NCBI GenBank assembly: GCA_036272735.1
Contig: DATAYF010000277.1
Location: 1-6,268 of the forward strand
Direction: 5' to 3'
Source of the DNA: DATAYF01 sp036272735
Lineage (GTDB): Bacteria; Chloroflexota; Ktedonobacteria; Ktedonobacterales; Ktedonobacteraceae
Length of the DNA stretch: 6,268 nt
In this document: piece by piece, positions 1 to 6,155 of the stretch
Position numbering within the stretch: position 1 is the stretch's first letter
How the letters are laid out: each line of letters begins with the position of its first letter
Program-made: the position numbers and the translations under genes
The notes under the pieces: generated by a model
Seen by the model: only the letters and a program-made list of their open reading frames with translations
Told to the model about the DNA's origin: nothing
The model's database searches: none

Positions 1-578
1 GGCGTGTTGACTGCCGGAAGTTGCACCATTGTAACCTTGACGTTGCTCTTATCGTGAATGAGTTCACAACGTACAGACTCGGTAAAGCCCTGGATGGCGT
101 GTTTGGAGCCACAATACGCTGATTGCAATGGAATGCCTCGATAAGCCAGGGCAGAGCCAACCTGGATAATTCTGCCCCGGTCGCGTGGGAGCATGCGATG
201 CAGCGCCGCCATCGTCCCATAGACCTGCCCCAGATACGTCACTTCGGTGACACGCTTGAACTCCTCAGCCTGCATTTCTTTAAAAGGTGAAAAGACCGAT
301 GCCATTGCGACATTGATCCAAACATCGATGGGGCCGAACGTCTCCTCGACTTGCGAGGCCGCGGCTTCAACCTGCTTGGAATCAGCAACATCTGTCGGGA
401 TCATCAGCGCTTTTCCACCCCATTCTTCGACATTTCTGCGCGCGCCCTCCAATCCTTCATGCCCGCGAGCAAGCAGTCCAATGTTGGCACCACGTCGTGC
501 AAACGCACGTACGATGGCCCGCCCGACTCCCGCCGAAGCACCAGTTACAACCACTACTTCGGGTATTCGTGAATTCAT
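1..578 (-). CDS. Classical short-chain dehydrogenase/reductase, 3' end cut by window edge
   Basis: NAD(P)-dependent oxidoreductase of the classical SDR family; substrate unknown. The first 192 residues are present and the C-terminal part lies outside the window. The Rossmann nucleotide-binding motif TGASAGVG is at residues 12-19. Arg38 after the second strand is compatible with NADP preference (inference). The catalytic Ser142 lies in GSALAYR, and Tyr155 and Lys159 form YCGSK. Two positions deviate from the textbook family. The NNAG element reads N89-V-A-M, and the helix-4 position usually held by the tetrad Asn is Thr114 in TEVTYLG. The latter sequence is, from memory, common in one SDR subgroup. 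The ATG at 578 is preceded by a purine-rich GGAAGAGAGAG ribosome site. The gene follows the GMC dehydrogenase gene after 52 bp on the same strand with no strong terminator between, so it is probably cotranscribed. Family assignment is secure; the reaction is not. Confidence 0.93.
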   Translation of the reverse strand, partial: MNSRIPEVVVVTGASAGVGRAIVRAFARRGANIGLLARGHEGLEGARRNVEEWGGKALMIPTDVADSKQVEAAASQVEETFGPIDVWINVAMASVFSPFKEMQAEEFKRVTEVTYLGQVYGTMAALHRMLPRDRGRIIQVGSALAYRGIPLQSAYCGSKHAIQGFTESVRCELIHDKSNVKVTMVQLPAVNT

Positions 579-630
579 CTCTCTCTTCCTTCTCAAAAAA
601 GTCTTTATCTCTTTCTACAAAAACGCTACG
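579..630 (-). other. Short intergenic gap between GMC dehydrogenase and SDR genes
   Basis: This A/T-rich 52-bp gap on the coding strand contains only a 4-bp stem (AACG/CGTT at 622-632, overlapping the upstream stop codon), a T6 run at 595-600, and the purine-rich ribosome site of the SDR gene. The stem is too short to call a terminator, so readthrough into the SDR gene is likely. Confidence 0.5.
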
Positions 631-2394
631 TTACTTTATGCGCGGCACACCTTTGTTCGTTGTGCCCGCTGGCGACGTATTGTGACGTACCGGAGGCTGC
701 GCGACCGCAACCGTATCGGGGTGGCGAGAGAGCAAGTGCGCACCGTTTGAGATGATGTAATCGGCGGTGCGGGCTGCTAATGCCTGGATGGTGAGACCCG
801 GATTGGCCGAACCCTGTGTCGGCAATAGGCTGCCGTCACACACAAAGAGGTTCGGGATATCGTGCGTGCGCCCGAAGCTGTCTGTGACGGATGTATGCGG
901 GTCGTTGCCCATACGTGCGCCTCCCACAAGATGGGCATAACGCGGTTCCTCCACCACCTCCTGGGCACCAGCCGCGTGGAGCACCTCGCTCGTCTTCTCG
1001 ACGCCCGCCTTAGCGACCTTCTTGTCGTTGTCGTGCATATTGAAGGTGATTTTGGCGACGCGGATGCCGTACTGGTCGGTCTCGTCCGCCAGTTCCACGC
1101 GGTTGTCTTCCCAGGGTAAAATCTCGCCCAGCACACCCAGCACACCCAGCACACCCAGCGCGGCCCAGTGGTTGTAATCCATCATCACGCGGCGCATGCC
1201 CCAACCCCAGGCTCCTTTCGCTACCATCATCTGTTTCGCGAAGGCGATTGGCAGGGGTCCGACCGTCTGGATGGCGAAGCCACGCACAAAATCGCGCCTT
1301 GGATCGGTTTCATAGAACTCCTCGCTCAGCGCGTGCGCTGGTGGTGCCTTGTACATGCGAATCGGGTCCTCAAAACGGCCCGCTACGACGTTGCCAACCT
1401 GTACCATCAGATACTTGCCCACCGTCCCACTCGAGTTAGCCAGCCCGTGCTCGAAACCAAGGCAGGCCGAGTTCAAGAGTAAACGTGGCGTCTCAATGGC
1501 ATAGCCGGAGACGATCACGACTTTGGCTTTGAGTTCGCGCTCATTCCCCTGCGGGTCGAAGTAGCTAACACCCGTCACGTGCCCATCTTGCATATTGATA
1601 CGTGAGACCATGCAATTGTCGCGAATCTCTGCTCCATGACGAATAGCATCGGGCACGTGGCTGATCAAGGTACTTTGCTTGGCTCCCACCTTACAACCTT
1701 GAAGGCAGAAGCCGCGGTAGATACAATGTTGGCGGTCTCCATGCGAACCTGCGAGAATGGCGACAGGACCACCAGCCACCACAGGGATACCGAGCCTGGT
1801 ACATCCCTTGACGAGCACGTCGCCCACGCCTCCCAGAGGGTGTGGACCGTAGGTGTAGCTATGCGGATCTCCCCAGGGATAGTACGCGGGACCCGAAACC
1901 GGGATCTCTTTTTCCAGCAGTTCATAATAAGGCTTGATGTCCTCGTAGGCAATGGGCCAATCTGCTCCCAGTCCATCCGATGACAGGACATGAAAATCTG
2001 ATGGATGGAAGCGGGGTGTAAAGCCAGCCCAGTGCACCGAGCCGCCCCCGACACCATGCCCACTATTATTGGCCCCCAGCGTGATCGGGTCTTCCCCACC
2101 GGTAATGCGTAGATCATTCCAATACAGCCTGGATGATCCTGCCTCATCACTCACCCAGTCCCGTTCGGTCTCCCAAAAAGGGCCAGCTTCCATGCCTACG
2201 ACCCGAAATCCAGCGCGAGCCAGCCGCTGCACGAGCACACCCCCGGCAGAGCCAACGCCAACGATGCAGAAATCAACCTCCTCATCTGGTTGAAAGTGAT
2301 GCATCGGGAAATCAATTTTCTGAACCGGGCCAAGCATATGATCATGATGGTCATGCTCGTGCCCGTTAAAAGCTCCCAAGAGCGGATTCTTCAC
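631..2394 (-). CDS. GMC-family FAD dehydrogenase, large (catalytic) subunit, gluconate/glucose dehydrogenase-like
   Basis: Flavoprotein of 587 residues that would oxidise an alcohol group of a sugar, sugar acid or polyol; substrate not deducible. The FAD Rossmann motif GVGSAG is at 46-51, with Glu69 (MEAG) for the ADP ribose. The second FAD motif, GHGVGGGSVHWAG, is at 112-124. Cys224-x5-Cys230-x3-Cys234 resembles the cysteines that bind a 3Fe-4S cluster in bacterial FAD-glucose dehydrogenase. The C-terminal GMC block holds His488 (AHLVGGARMG) and Asn531 (GSANPGLTIQALA), the expected catalytic His/Asn pair. The length is normal for the family. The start is GTG at 2394, supported by GAGGAGAGG about 7 bases upstream; the next ATG, codon 20, has no ribosome site. 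The N terminus is His-rich (HEHDHHDH, 12-19), and residues 415-423 are VLG repeats. No signal peptide is visible. It follows the small-subunit gene by 24 bp. Family call very sure; substrate unknown. Confidence 0.95.
   Translation of the reverse strand: MKNPLLGAFNGHEHDHHDHMLGPVQKIDFPMHHFQPDEEVDFCIVGVGSAGGVLVQRLARAGFRVVGMEAGPFWETERDWVSDEAGSSRLYWNDLRITGGEDPITLGANNSGHGVGGGSVHWAGFTPRFHPSDFHVLSSDGLGADWPIAYEDIKPYYELLEKEIPVSGPAYYPWGDPHSYTYGPHPLGGVGDVLVKGCTRLGIPVVAGGPVAILAGSHGDRQHCIYRGFCLQGCKVGAKQSTLISHVPDAIRHGAEIRDNCMVSRINMQDGHVTGVSYFDPQGNERELKAKVVIVSGYAIETPRLLLNSACLGFEHGLANSSGTVGKYLMVQVGNVVAGRFEDPIRMYKAPPAHALSEEFYETDPRRDFVRGFAIQTVGPLPIAFAKQMMVAKGAWGWGMRRVMMDYNHWAALGVLGVLGVLGEILPWEDNRVELADETDQYGIRVAKITFNMHDNDKKVAKAGVEKTSEVLHAAGAQEVVEEPRYAHLVGGARMGNDPHTSVTDSFGRTHDIPNLFVCDGSLLPTQGSANPGLTIQALAARTADYIISNGAHLLSRHPDTVAVAQPPVRHNTSPAGTTNKGVPRIK
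1127..1159 (-). repeat. 9-bp tandem repeat inside the GMC dehydrogenase gene, about 3.7 copies
   Basis: The plus-strand unit CCCAGCACA occurs three times without mismatch at 1127-1153, followed by a partial copy, CCCAGC, at 1154-1159. On the coding strand this encodes a run of Leu-Gly-Val units (residues about 413-423), just before the conserved-looking EILPWEDNRV segment. Because the unit is three codons, gain or loss of copies would keep the reading frame. Confidence 0.9.
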
Positions 2395-2399
2395 AACAC

Positions 2400-2408
2400 C
2401 TCTCCTCT
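2400..2408 (-). promoter_or_regulatory. Ribosome binding site that fixes the GTG start of the GMC subunit
   Basis: The coding strand reads GAGGAGAGG and then a few bases before the GTG at 2394-2392. No comparable site precedes the alternative ATG at codon 20. The site lies within the 24-bp gap after the small-subunit stop codon, consistent with polycistronic translation. Confidence 0.65.
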
Positions 2409-2418
2409 TTCGTATGTC

Positions 2419-3213
2419 TTAATGGGTACCTTCCTGGCCCGACGTTTGTGCCTTGTGATCACCTGATCCCCCGATGGGTGTATAGGTATCAGAAAGCGCT
2501 TGCGGTGGTGCCTCCCACTCGTAGCGCTGCTCTTCGACCTCCCATGGCTCCGGCTTGCCGCCTTCCAGGCGCATGTAACCACGTGGATAAGCTGGACCAC
2601 CAAAGCCAATCTCGTCCCAGGCATAGGGGTGCGCGTAGTAGGCTTCGACGACGTCCTGCATCAGCAGCATCCAGAAGCGTTTGACGGGCATCTTTTGCCA
2701 GGTCTCGTGAGCCGCTGGTGGCTGCGTGTCATGAATGGTTTGCAGCACGGCGTCTTGTTCGTGCTGACCGAGCTGTACAAAGGCGGTGTTGTACATGTGT
2801 TGAGCGATGGCTTCAATGGCCTGGAGTCCGAGATGATGGGCTTCGTGATCGGGTGGCATATCTTCAAAGCGATAACCATCAATGCGCCGCTGATACAGCC
2901 GATCATCGATAGTATTTACCAGCGGAATCTTATGGGTCTCGTCACGATCATCCTGCGGCAACAAACGGTCACAGACCGCCTGCATCAATTGCGCCTCTTC
3001 AGAAGTAAAAAAGCGTACCGGTGGAACTTGCTCGACGCGTGCTCGTACCACGTTGCGCGTGGCCTCATCCCAAAAAGCTTGCTGTGAGAGTGTCTGGAAG
3101 CCTGGATAGTAGCCAGGCTGAGCACGTGGCATAAGTGGCTGACCAGAGGCAGCGTCTACCGGGAGGCGACTGGTATCTGCCTGCCCGGCGTGTTTGTGAT
3201 TGTGTAGCTTCAT
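2419..3213 (-). CDS. Gluconate 2-dehydrogenase subunit 3-like small subunit
   Basis: Protein of 264 residues resembling the gluconate 2-dehydrogenase subunit 3 family, the small partner of GMC flavoprotein dehydrogenases that helps fold and export or tether the large subunit. Family-like segments are RFFTSEEAQLMQAVCDRLLPQDD (67-89; Cys81) and, near the C terminus, HPYAWDEIGFGGPAYPRGY (195-213). The latter is the most recognisable block. Characterised members usually start with a Tat signal (twin Arg plus hydrophobic stretch); none is visible here. The N terminus is instead MKLHNHKH and Pro/Gln-rich, so the complex is probably cytoplasmic (inference). The tail after 215 is acidic and Trp/Pro-rich, ending in a Gly/His-rich stretch. 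The start ATG overlaps the TGA of the upstream membrane-protein frame as TGATG and has a strong GAGGAGG site, indicating translational coupling. The large-subunit gene follows after 24 bp. Family call good; exact role in this complex inferred. Confidence 0.88.
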   Translation of the reverse strand: MKLHNHKHAGQADTSRLPVDAASGQPLMPRAQPGYYPGFQTLSQQAFWDEATRNVVRARVEQVPPVRFFTSEEAQLMQAVCDRLLPQDDRDETHKIPLVNTIDDRLYQRRIDGYRFEDMPPDHEAHHLGLQAIEAIAQHMYNTAFVQLGQHEQDAVLQTIHDTQPPAAHETWQKMPVKRFWMLLMQDVVEAYYAHPYAWDEIGFGGPAYPRGYMRLEGGKPEPWEVEEQRYEWEAPPQALSDTYTPIGGSGDHKAQTSGQEGTH

Positions 3214-3229
3214 CAGTCAGCCCTCCTCA
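3213..3229 (-). promoter_or_regulatory. Ribosome site and TGATG stop-start overlap coupling the membrane protein to the small subunit
   Basis: The coding strand carries GAGGAGGGCTGACTGATG: a strong Shine-Dalgarno sequence inside the last codons of the restored membrane-protein frame, then TGA at 3215-3213 sharing its A with the ATG at 3213-3211. This is a typical translational coupling arrangement. In the shifted frame as sequenced, ribosomes stop earlier, at 3248-3250, which could weaken the coupling. Confidence 0.75.
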
Positions 3230-4306
3230 ACAGACTCGCCAGCACGCCTAAGAAGCCAGAGGCGGCAAAGAGCAACGGTGCGAAGATGGGAGGTCCATAG
3301 ACCAGATTGTAGAACGGCTTTTTGAGTCCCCCTGGACGGCGTGCCACACCCGCACGTGGTACAGGAAACCGATGCCACCATTGACGAGTGCCAGGACCGA
3401 AGCTAGCGGCAAGAGCGTGCGAGCAAGCGTGCGACTCCATACAGAGCCGATACCGGCGAACATCAGCACGGGGGTCAGCAGAACAGGAGTCCATTGCACT
3501 CGGTAGCTGAAATTGTTTTTGTAGTGTGAATAGAGCGCTTCGATGCCACTAAAGAACCCCGAGATGGCAGTCGCGACCCCCAGCATCCGCTGGAAGCGTC
3601 CTTCCCGTATATCTTGCTCGAAGACGATCCCTTCCTTTGCCAGCCTGCGCGGGAACCATCGCAACCATGCCGAGCGAGGGCGTGGAATTCCCGGCAGTGT
3701 CGTGTGTTTGAGATCATCCTCGCGGCGTAAGAGCGAGGCAATGAAGCCGAGAAAACCACTGATGGCGAAGAGGAGCGGTGCAAATACTGGTGGCCCCATA
3801 ATGACATTGAAAATGGGGATGCGCCATCCGCCCGGTTTGCGAGCGATGCCGCGCACATGGAAGTAGAAACCGACCCCCCCATCGAGCATGGTAATCAACG
3901 ACACGATAGGGAGGAGTGTGCGTGCCACCCGTCGATTGAACACACCCCACACGCCCGCGATGGTTAGAAGCGGGCTGATGATGACTGGAGTGTACATGAT
4001 CTGTTGGCCATAGCTGCCGCGATAATGTTCGTAGGTTACTTCTAGTCCTGCCAGCAGGCTAGAGAAGGCAGTGATCAGCGAGAGGCTGCGTTGGAAGCGT
4101 CCTTCACGGATATGCTGATCGAGCACAATGCCTTCACGCGTAACCTGGCGCGGCAAGAGGTTCAGGAGGCCAGAACGCTTCGGCTTTCCGATGGAAAGCT
4201 GTTCTAGCGAATGCTCACCTGCCTCCTTTATCGTATCTATCGGTTTTGTAAGAGCCATAAGAGTATATTCCTTCGCTTTTCCATATGTTTCAAGAGTAGG
4301 TGCCAT
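3213..4306 (-). CDS. Duplicated polytopic membrane protein, putative dehydrogenase anchor; single-base frameshift near 3350
   Basis: I do not recognise a named family. As written, the ATG at 4306 opens a 352-codon frame ending at 3248. Residues 52-197 (module 1) align without gaps, at an offset of 167, to residues 219-319 (module 2). There module 2 leaves frame; adding one base in GGG at 3349-3351 continues the match to LLRRAD and a TGA at 3213, giving 364 residues. Each module has about four hydrophobic helices (module 1: roughly 74-92, 104-124, 128-149, 168-193), a polar REGIV...IREGRFQR lead-in, and a HVRG.ARKPGG loop. His94/His150 and His261/His317 occupy equivalent positions. There is no CxxCH motif and no signal peptide. 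A better start may be the ATG at 4258 (Met17), preceded by AAGGA; Met1 has no ribosome site. Coupling to the small-subunit gene suggests a membrane anchor or quinone-reducing partner (inference). The break may be a real mutation or a sequencing error. Confidence 0.82.
3216..3652 (-). repeat. Second copy (module 2) of the internal duplication, 437 bp
   Basis: Encodes PRRLAKEGIVFEQDIREG through LLRRAD, equivalent to module 1 at 3716-4153. It is exactly one base shorter than module 1 (437 versus 438 bp), matching the inferred single-base deletion at 3349-3351. DNA identity is still visible in places, for example TGGAAGCGTCCTTC on the plus strand in both copies. Confidence 0.85.
3349..3351 (-). 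other. Inferred one-base deletion / frameshift site
   Basis: The coding strand reads CAC GTG CGG GTG TGG. The equivalent place in module 1 reads HVRGIARKPGG, which requires CGN GGT GTG GCA CGC here. One base, most simply a fourth G, is missing. Restoring it gives HVRGVARRPGG, the missing last helix, and the TGA that overlaps the next gene's ATG. No classical X XXY YYZ slippery heptamer is present at the site. Confidence 0.85.
3716..4153 (-). repeat. First copy (module 1) of the internal duplication, 438 bp
   Basis: Encodes residues 52-197, PRQVTREGIVLDQHIREG through LLRRED, of the membrane protein. It matches module 2 residue for residue at a constant offset of 167 positions (501 bp), with no insertion needed in either copy apart from the single-base frameshift. 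A linker of about 21 residues (198-218), rich in Pro and Arg, joins the modules. Confidence 0.85.
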
Positions 4307-4309
4307 CCA

Positions 4310-4339
4310 ATGCTAAAGCATTGAATGACACCGTGTAAA
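4310..4339 (-). promoter_or_regulatory. Possible internal promoter and hairpin before the membrane-protein gene
   Basis: In the 58-bp gap after the thiamine-enzyme stop, the coding strand has TTTACA (4339-4334), an 18-base spacer and TAGCAT (4315-4310): a plausible but imperfect -35/-10 pair. A 6-bp inverted repeat with a 4-base loop (CAATGC-TTTA-GCATTG, 4308-4323) overlaps the -10 element and could be an operator, or a hairpin blocking the ATG at 4306. Transcription from here would start near that ATG and favour the ATG at 4258. Weak evidence. Confidence 0.22.
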
Positions 4340-4364
4340 CAGAGGCATCGAGCCGCTCAATAGC

Positions 4365-6155
4365 TTAGCCTTTATGGGGCAAGATGCTTTGAACGACACC
4401 CTTAACCGATTCTTTGATGATGCCGCCCTCGTCGGGGTCCATCTTCAACAGGGCGGTACTATAATTCTTCGCCTGCTCGAAGGTGATGTGTGGCGGCAAC
4501 GTCGGCACGTCTGGATCCACATACACGTCGATCAAGGCTGGTCGGTTGGCCGCCAGCGCCTCGTCGATGGCGCGCCCCACGTTTTCTGGCTTGTCCACAC
4601 GGATGCCGTGGAAGCCTAGTGACTCTGCATAGGTAGCATAAGGAAAATCAGGGATTGATTGCGTCATTGGTAGCCTGGCATCTCCGGCCTCGATGCGCTC
4701 TTCCCAGGTGACCTGATTCAGGTCCCGGTTATTGAGCACGATAAACAAGATATGTGGGTTGCTCCACTCTTTCCAGTACTTCCCGACCGTGATCAACTCA
4801 CTGAGCCCGTTCATCTGCATGGCTCCATCGCCAGTGAAGGCAATAGTTACACGCTCGGGATAGGCGAACTTGGCGGCGATGGCATAGGGCACAGCGGCCC
4901 CCAACGATGCCAGGCTGCCGGAGACCGACCCCTTCATACCTGCGCGCATCTTGATATCGCGACCATACCAGTTGGCGGTGGTGCCTGAGTCGGCGCTGAT
5001 GATGGTGTTATCTGGCAGGCGCGGCGAGAGTTCCCAGGCCACCAGTTCTGGATTGATGGGATCGGCGCTATCTTTGGCACGTGCCTCGACCACCTCCCAC
5101 CAGCGGCGAATATCCGCTTCGATCCTCTCGCGCCATGCACGGTCTTCCTTCCGTTTGAGCAGAGGGATCAGCGCGCGCAGGGATTGCGCACTATCGCCGG
5201 TCAGGTTGAGTTCCATGGGGTAGCGAATGCCCAGCATGCGTGGATCAATATCGATCTGAACGCCACGCGCCTGGCCTTCTTTGGGCAAGAACTCGGCGTA
5301 GGGGAAGCTGGAACCCACCATGAGCAGAGTGTCACACTCCATCATCATGTTCCAGCTAGGCGTGGTGCCTAGCAGTCCCAGGCCACCCGTGACGAAGGGC
5401 AGTGCGTCCGGCAGTGCTGCTTTGCCCAGCAATGCTTTCGCTACTCCACAGCCCAACAGATCCGCAACCTGCGTCACCTCATCGCCAGCATCCATCGCCC
5501 CCGCCCCAATCAAAATCGCTACTTTTTTGCCCTCGTTGAGGATGTTCGCGGCCCGTTGCAGGTCTTGCTGCTGGGGAATGGTGTAGGGATAGGAGTAGCC
5601 AATGCTCGTGTGCACGGTGTTGTGCTTGTGCGGTGGCTGCTCGACGGCATCGAGGTCCTGCACGTCCTTGGGCATAATGATGCAGGTTACGGTGCGCTCA
5701 GCCAGGGCGATGCGGCAAGCGCGGTCGACCAGTTGGCGCATCTGCATGGGGTCGTTACAGGTCTGTACATACTCGCCAGCCACGTCCTTGAAGAGATTCG
5801 CCAGGTCTACTTCCTGCTGGTAATTGCCGCCCATTGCGGTTCGGGCGGATTGTCCGACGATGGCAAGCACGGGTTGATGGTCCATCTTGGCGTCATACAA
5901 GCCGTTGAGCAGATGGATGGCACCGGGGCCGGAGGTAGCCATGCAGACCCCTAGCTCGCCGGTAAATTTGGCGTGTCCCGAGGCCATGAAGGCTGCCATC
6001 TCTTCATGACGCACTTGCACGAAGTTGAATAGATCAGTGTGGCGCTCCAAGGCTCCCTGGATGCCAAGAATACCATCACCAGGATAACCGAAAATTCGGT
6101 TGACTCCCCACTCAGAGAGACGTTTCAATAGATAATCACTGACTTTGTCAGCCAT
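4365..6155 (-). CDS. Thiamine-pyrophosphate-dependent enzyme, pyruvate oxidase (PoxB)-like
   Basis: Protein of 596 residues in the ThDP superfamily of acetolactate synthase, pyruvate oxidase and pyruvate:quinone dehydrogenase. The N-terminal PYR domain (about 1-180) has GYPGDGI (23-29), the cofactor-activating Glu51 in RHEE, and TSGPGAIHLLNGLYDAK (74-90). The central domain (about 190-335) has ILIGAGA and may bind FAD, as in PoxB. The C-terminal PP domain has the ThDP/Mg motif GDGAMQMNG at 442-450, paired with NN at 475-476. The end, residues 577-592 (GGIIKESVKGVVQSIL), would form an amphipathic helix with hydrophobic residues 579/580, 584, 587/588 and 591/592. This recalls the lipid-activated C-terminal helix of E. 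coli PoxB (inference). The ATG at 6155 has AAAGG about 11 bases upstream. The gene is first in the same-strand block. A PoxB-like pyruvate oxidation to acetate and CO2 with quinone reduction is likeliest; another 2-oxo acid decarboxylase or ligase is possible. Confidence 0.92.
   Translation of the reverse strand: MADKVSDYLLKRLSEWGVNRIFGYPGDGILGIQGALERHTDLFNFVQVRHEEMAAFMASGHAKFTGELGVCMATSGPGAIHLLNGLYDAKMDHQPVLAIVGQSARTAMGGNYQQEVDLANLFKDVAGEYVQTCNDPMQMRQLVDRACRIALAERTVTCIIMPKDVQDLDAVEQPPHKHNTVHTSIGYSYPYTIPQQQDLQRAANILNEGKKVAILIGAGAMDAGDEVTQVADLLGCGVAKALLGKAALPDALPFVTGGLGLLGTTPSWNMMMECDTLLMVGSSFPYAEFLPKEGQARGVQIDIDPRMLGIRYPMELNLTGDSAQSLRALIPLLKRKEDRAWRERIEADIRRWWEVVEARAKDSADPINPELVAWELSPRLPDNTIISADSGTTANWYGRDIKMRAGMKGSVSGSLASLGAAVPYAIAAKFAYPERVTIAFTGDGAMQMNGLSELITVGKYWKEWSNPHILFIVLNNRDLNQVTWEERIEAGDARLPMTQSIPDFPYATYAESLGFHGIRVDKPENVGRAIDEALAANRPALIDVYVDPDVPTLPPHITFEQAKNYSTALLKMDPDEGGIIKESVKGVVQSILPHKG

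Noticed and set aside
595..632. Rho-independent terminator between the GMC and SDR genes
   Set aside because: The only stem (AACG/CGTT) is 4 bp, and the T6 run is far from it. This is not enough for a terminator call.
247..750. 167-codon open frame on the plus strand across the SDR/GMC junction
   Set aside because: It is antisense to the start of the SDR and the end of the GMC gene. Its low-complexity Ser/Thr/Ala composition is typical of a shadow frame.
1665..2150. 161-codon minus-strand frame inside the GMC gene
   Set aside because: It is a shifted-frame shadow of the GMC coding sequence, whose own frame carries the FAD and Cys motifs in this interval.
2500..3087. 195-codon open frame on the plus strand
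   Set aside because: It is fully antisense to the small-subunit gene, which has family motifs and a strong ribosome site. The plus-strand translation has no recognisable domain.
3349..3352. Programmed -1 ribosomal frameshifting at the CGGG site
   Set aside because: No X XXY YYZ heptamer, and I did not see an obvious strong stem immediately downstream. A plain deletion or sequencing error is simpler, though slippage cannot be fully excluded.
3216..4153. Direct repeat as insertion-sequence or recombination product
   Set aside because: The two 438/437-bp copies encode matching protein modules in frame, with diverged DNA. They look like an old internal gene duplication rather than a mobile element.
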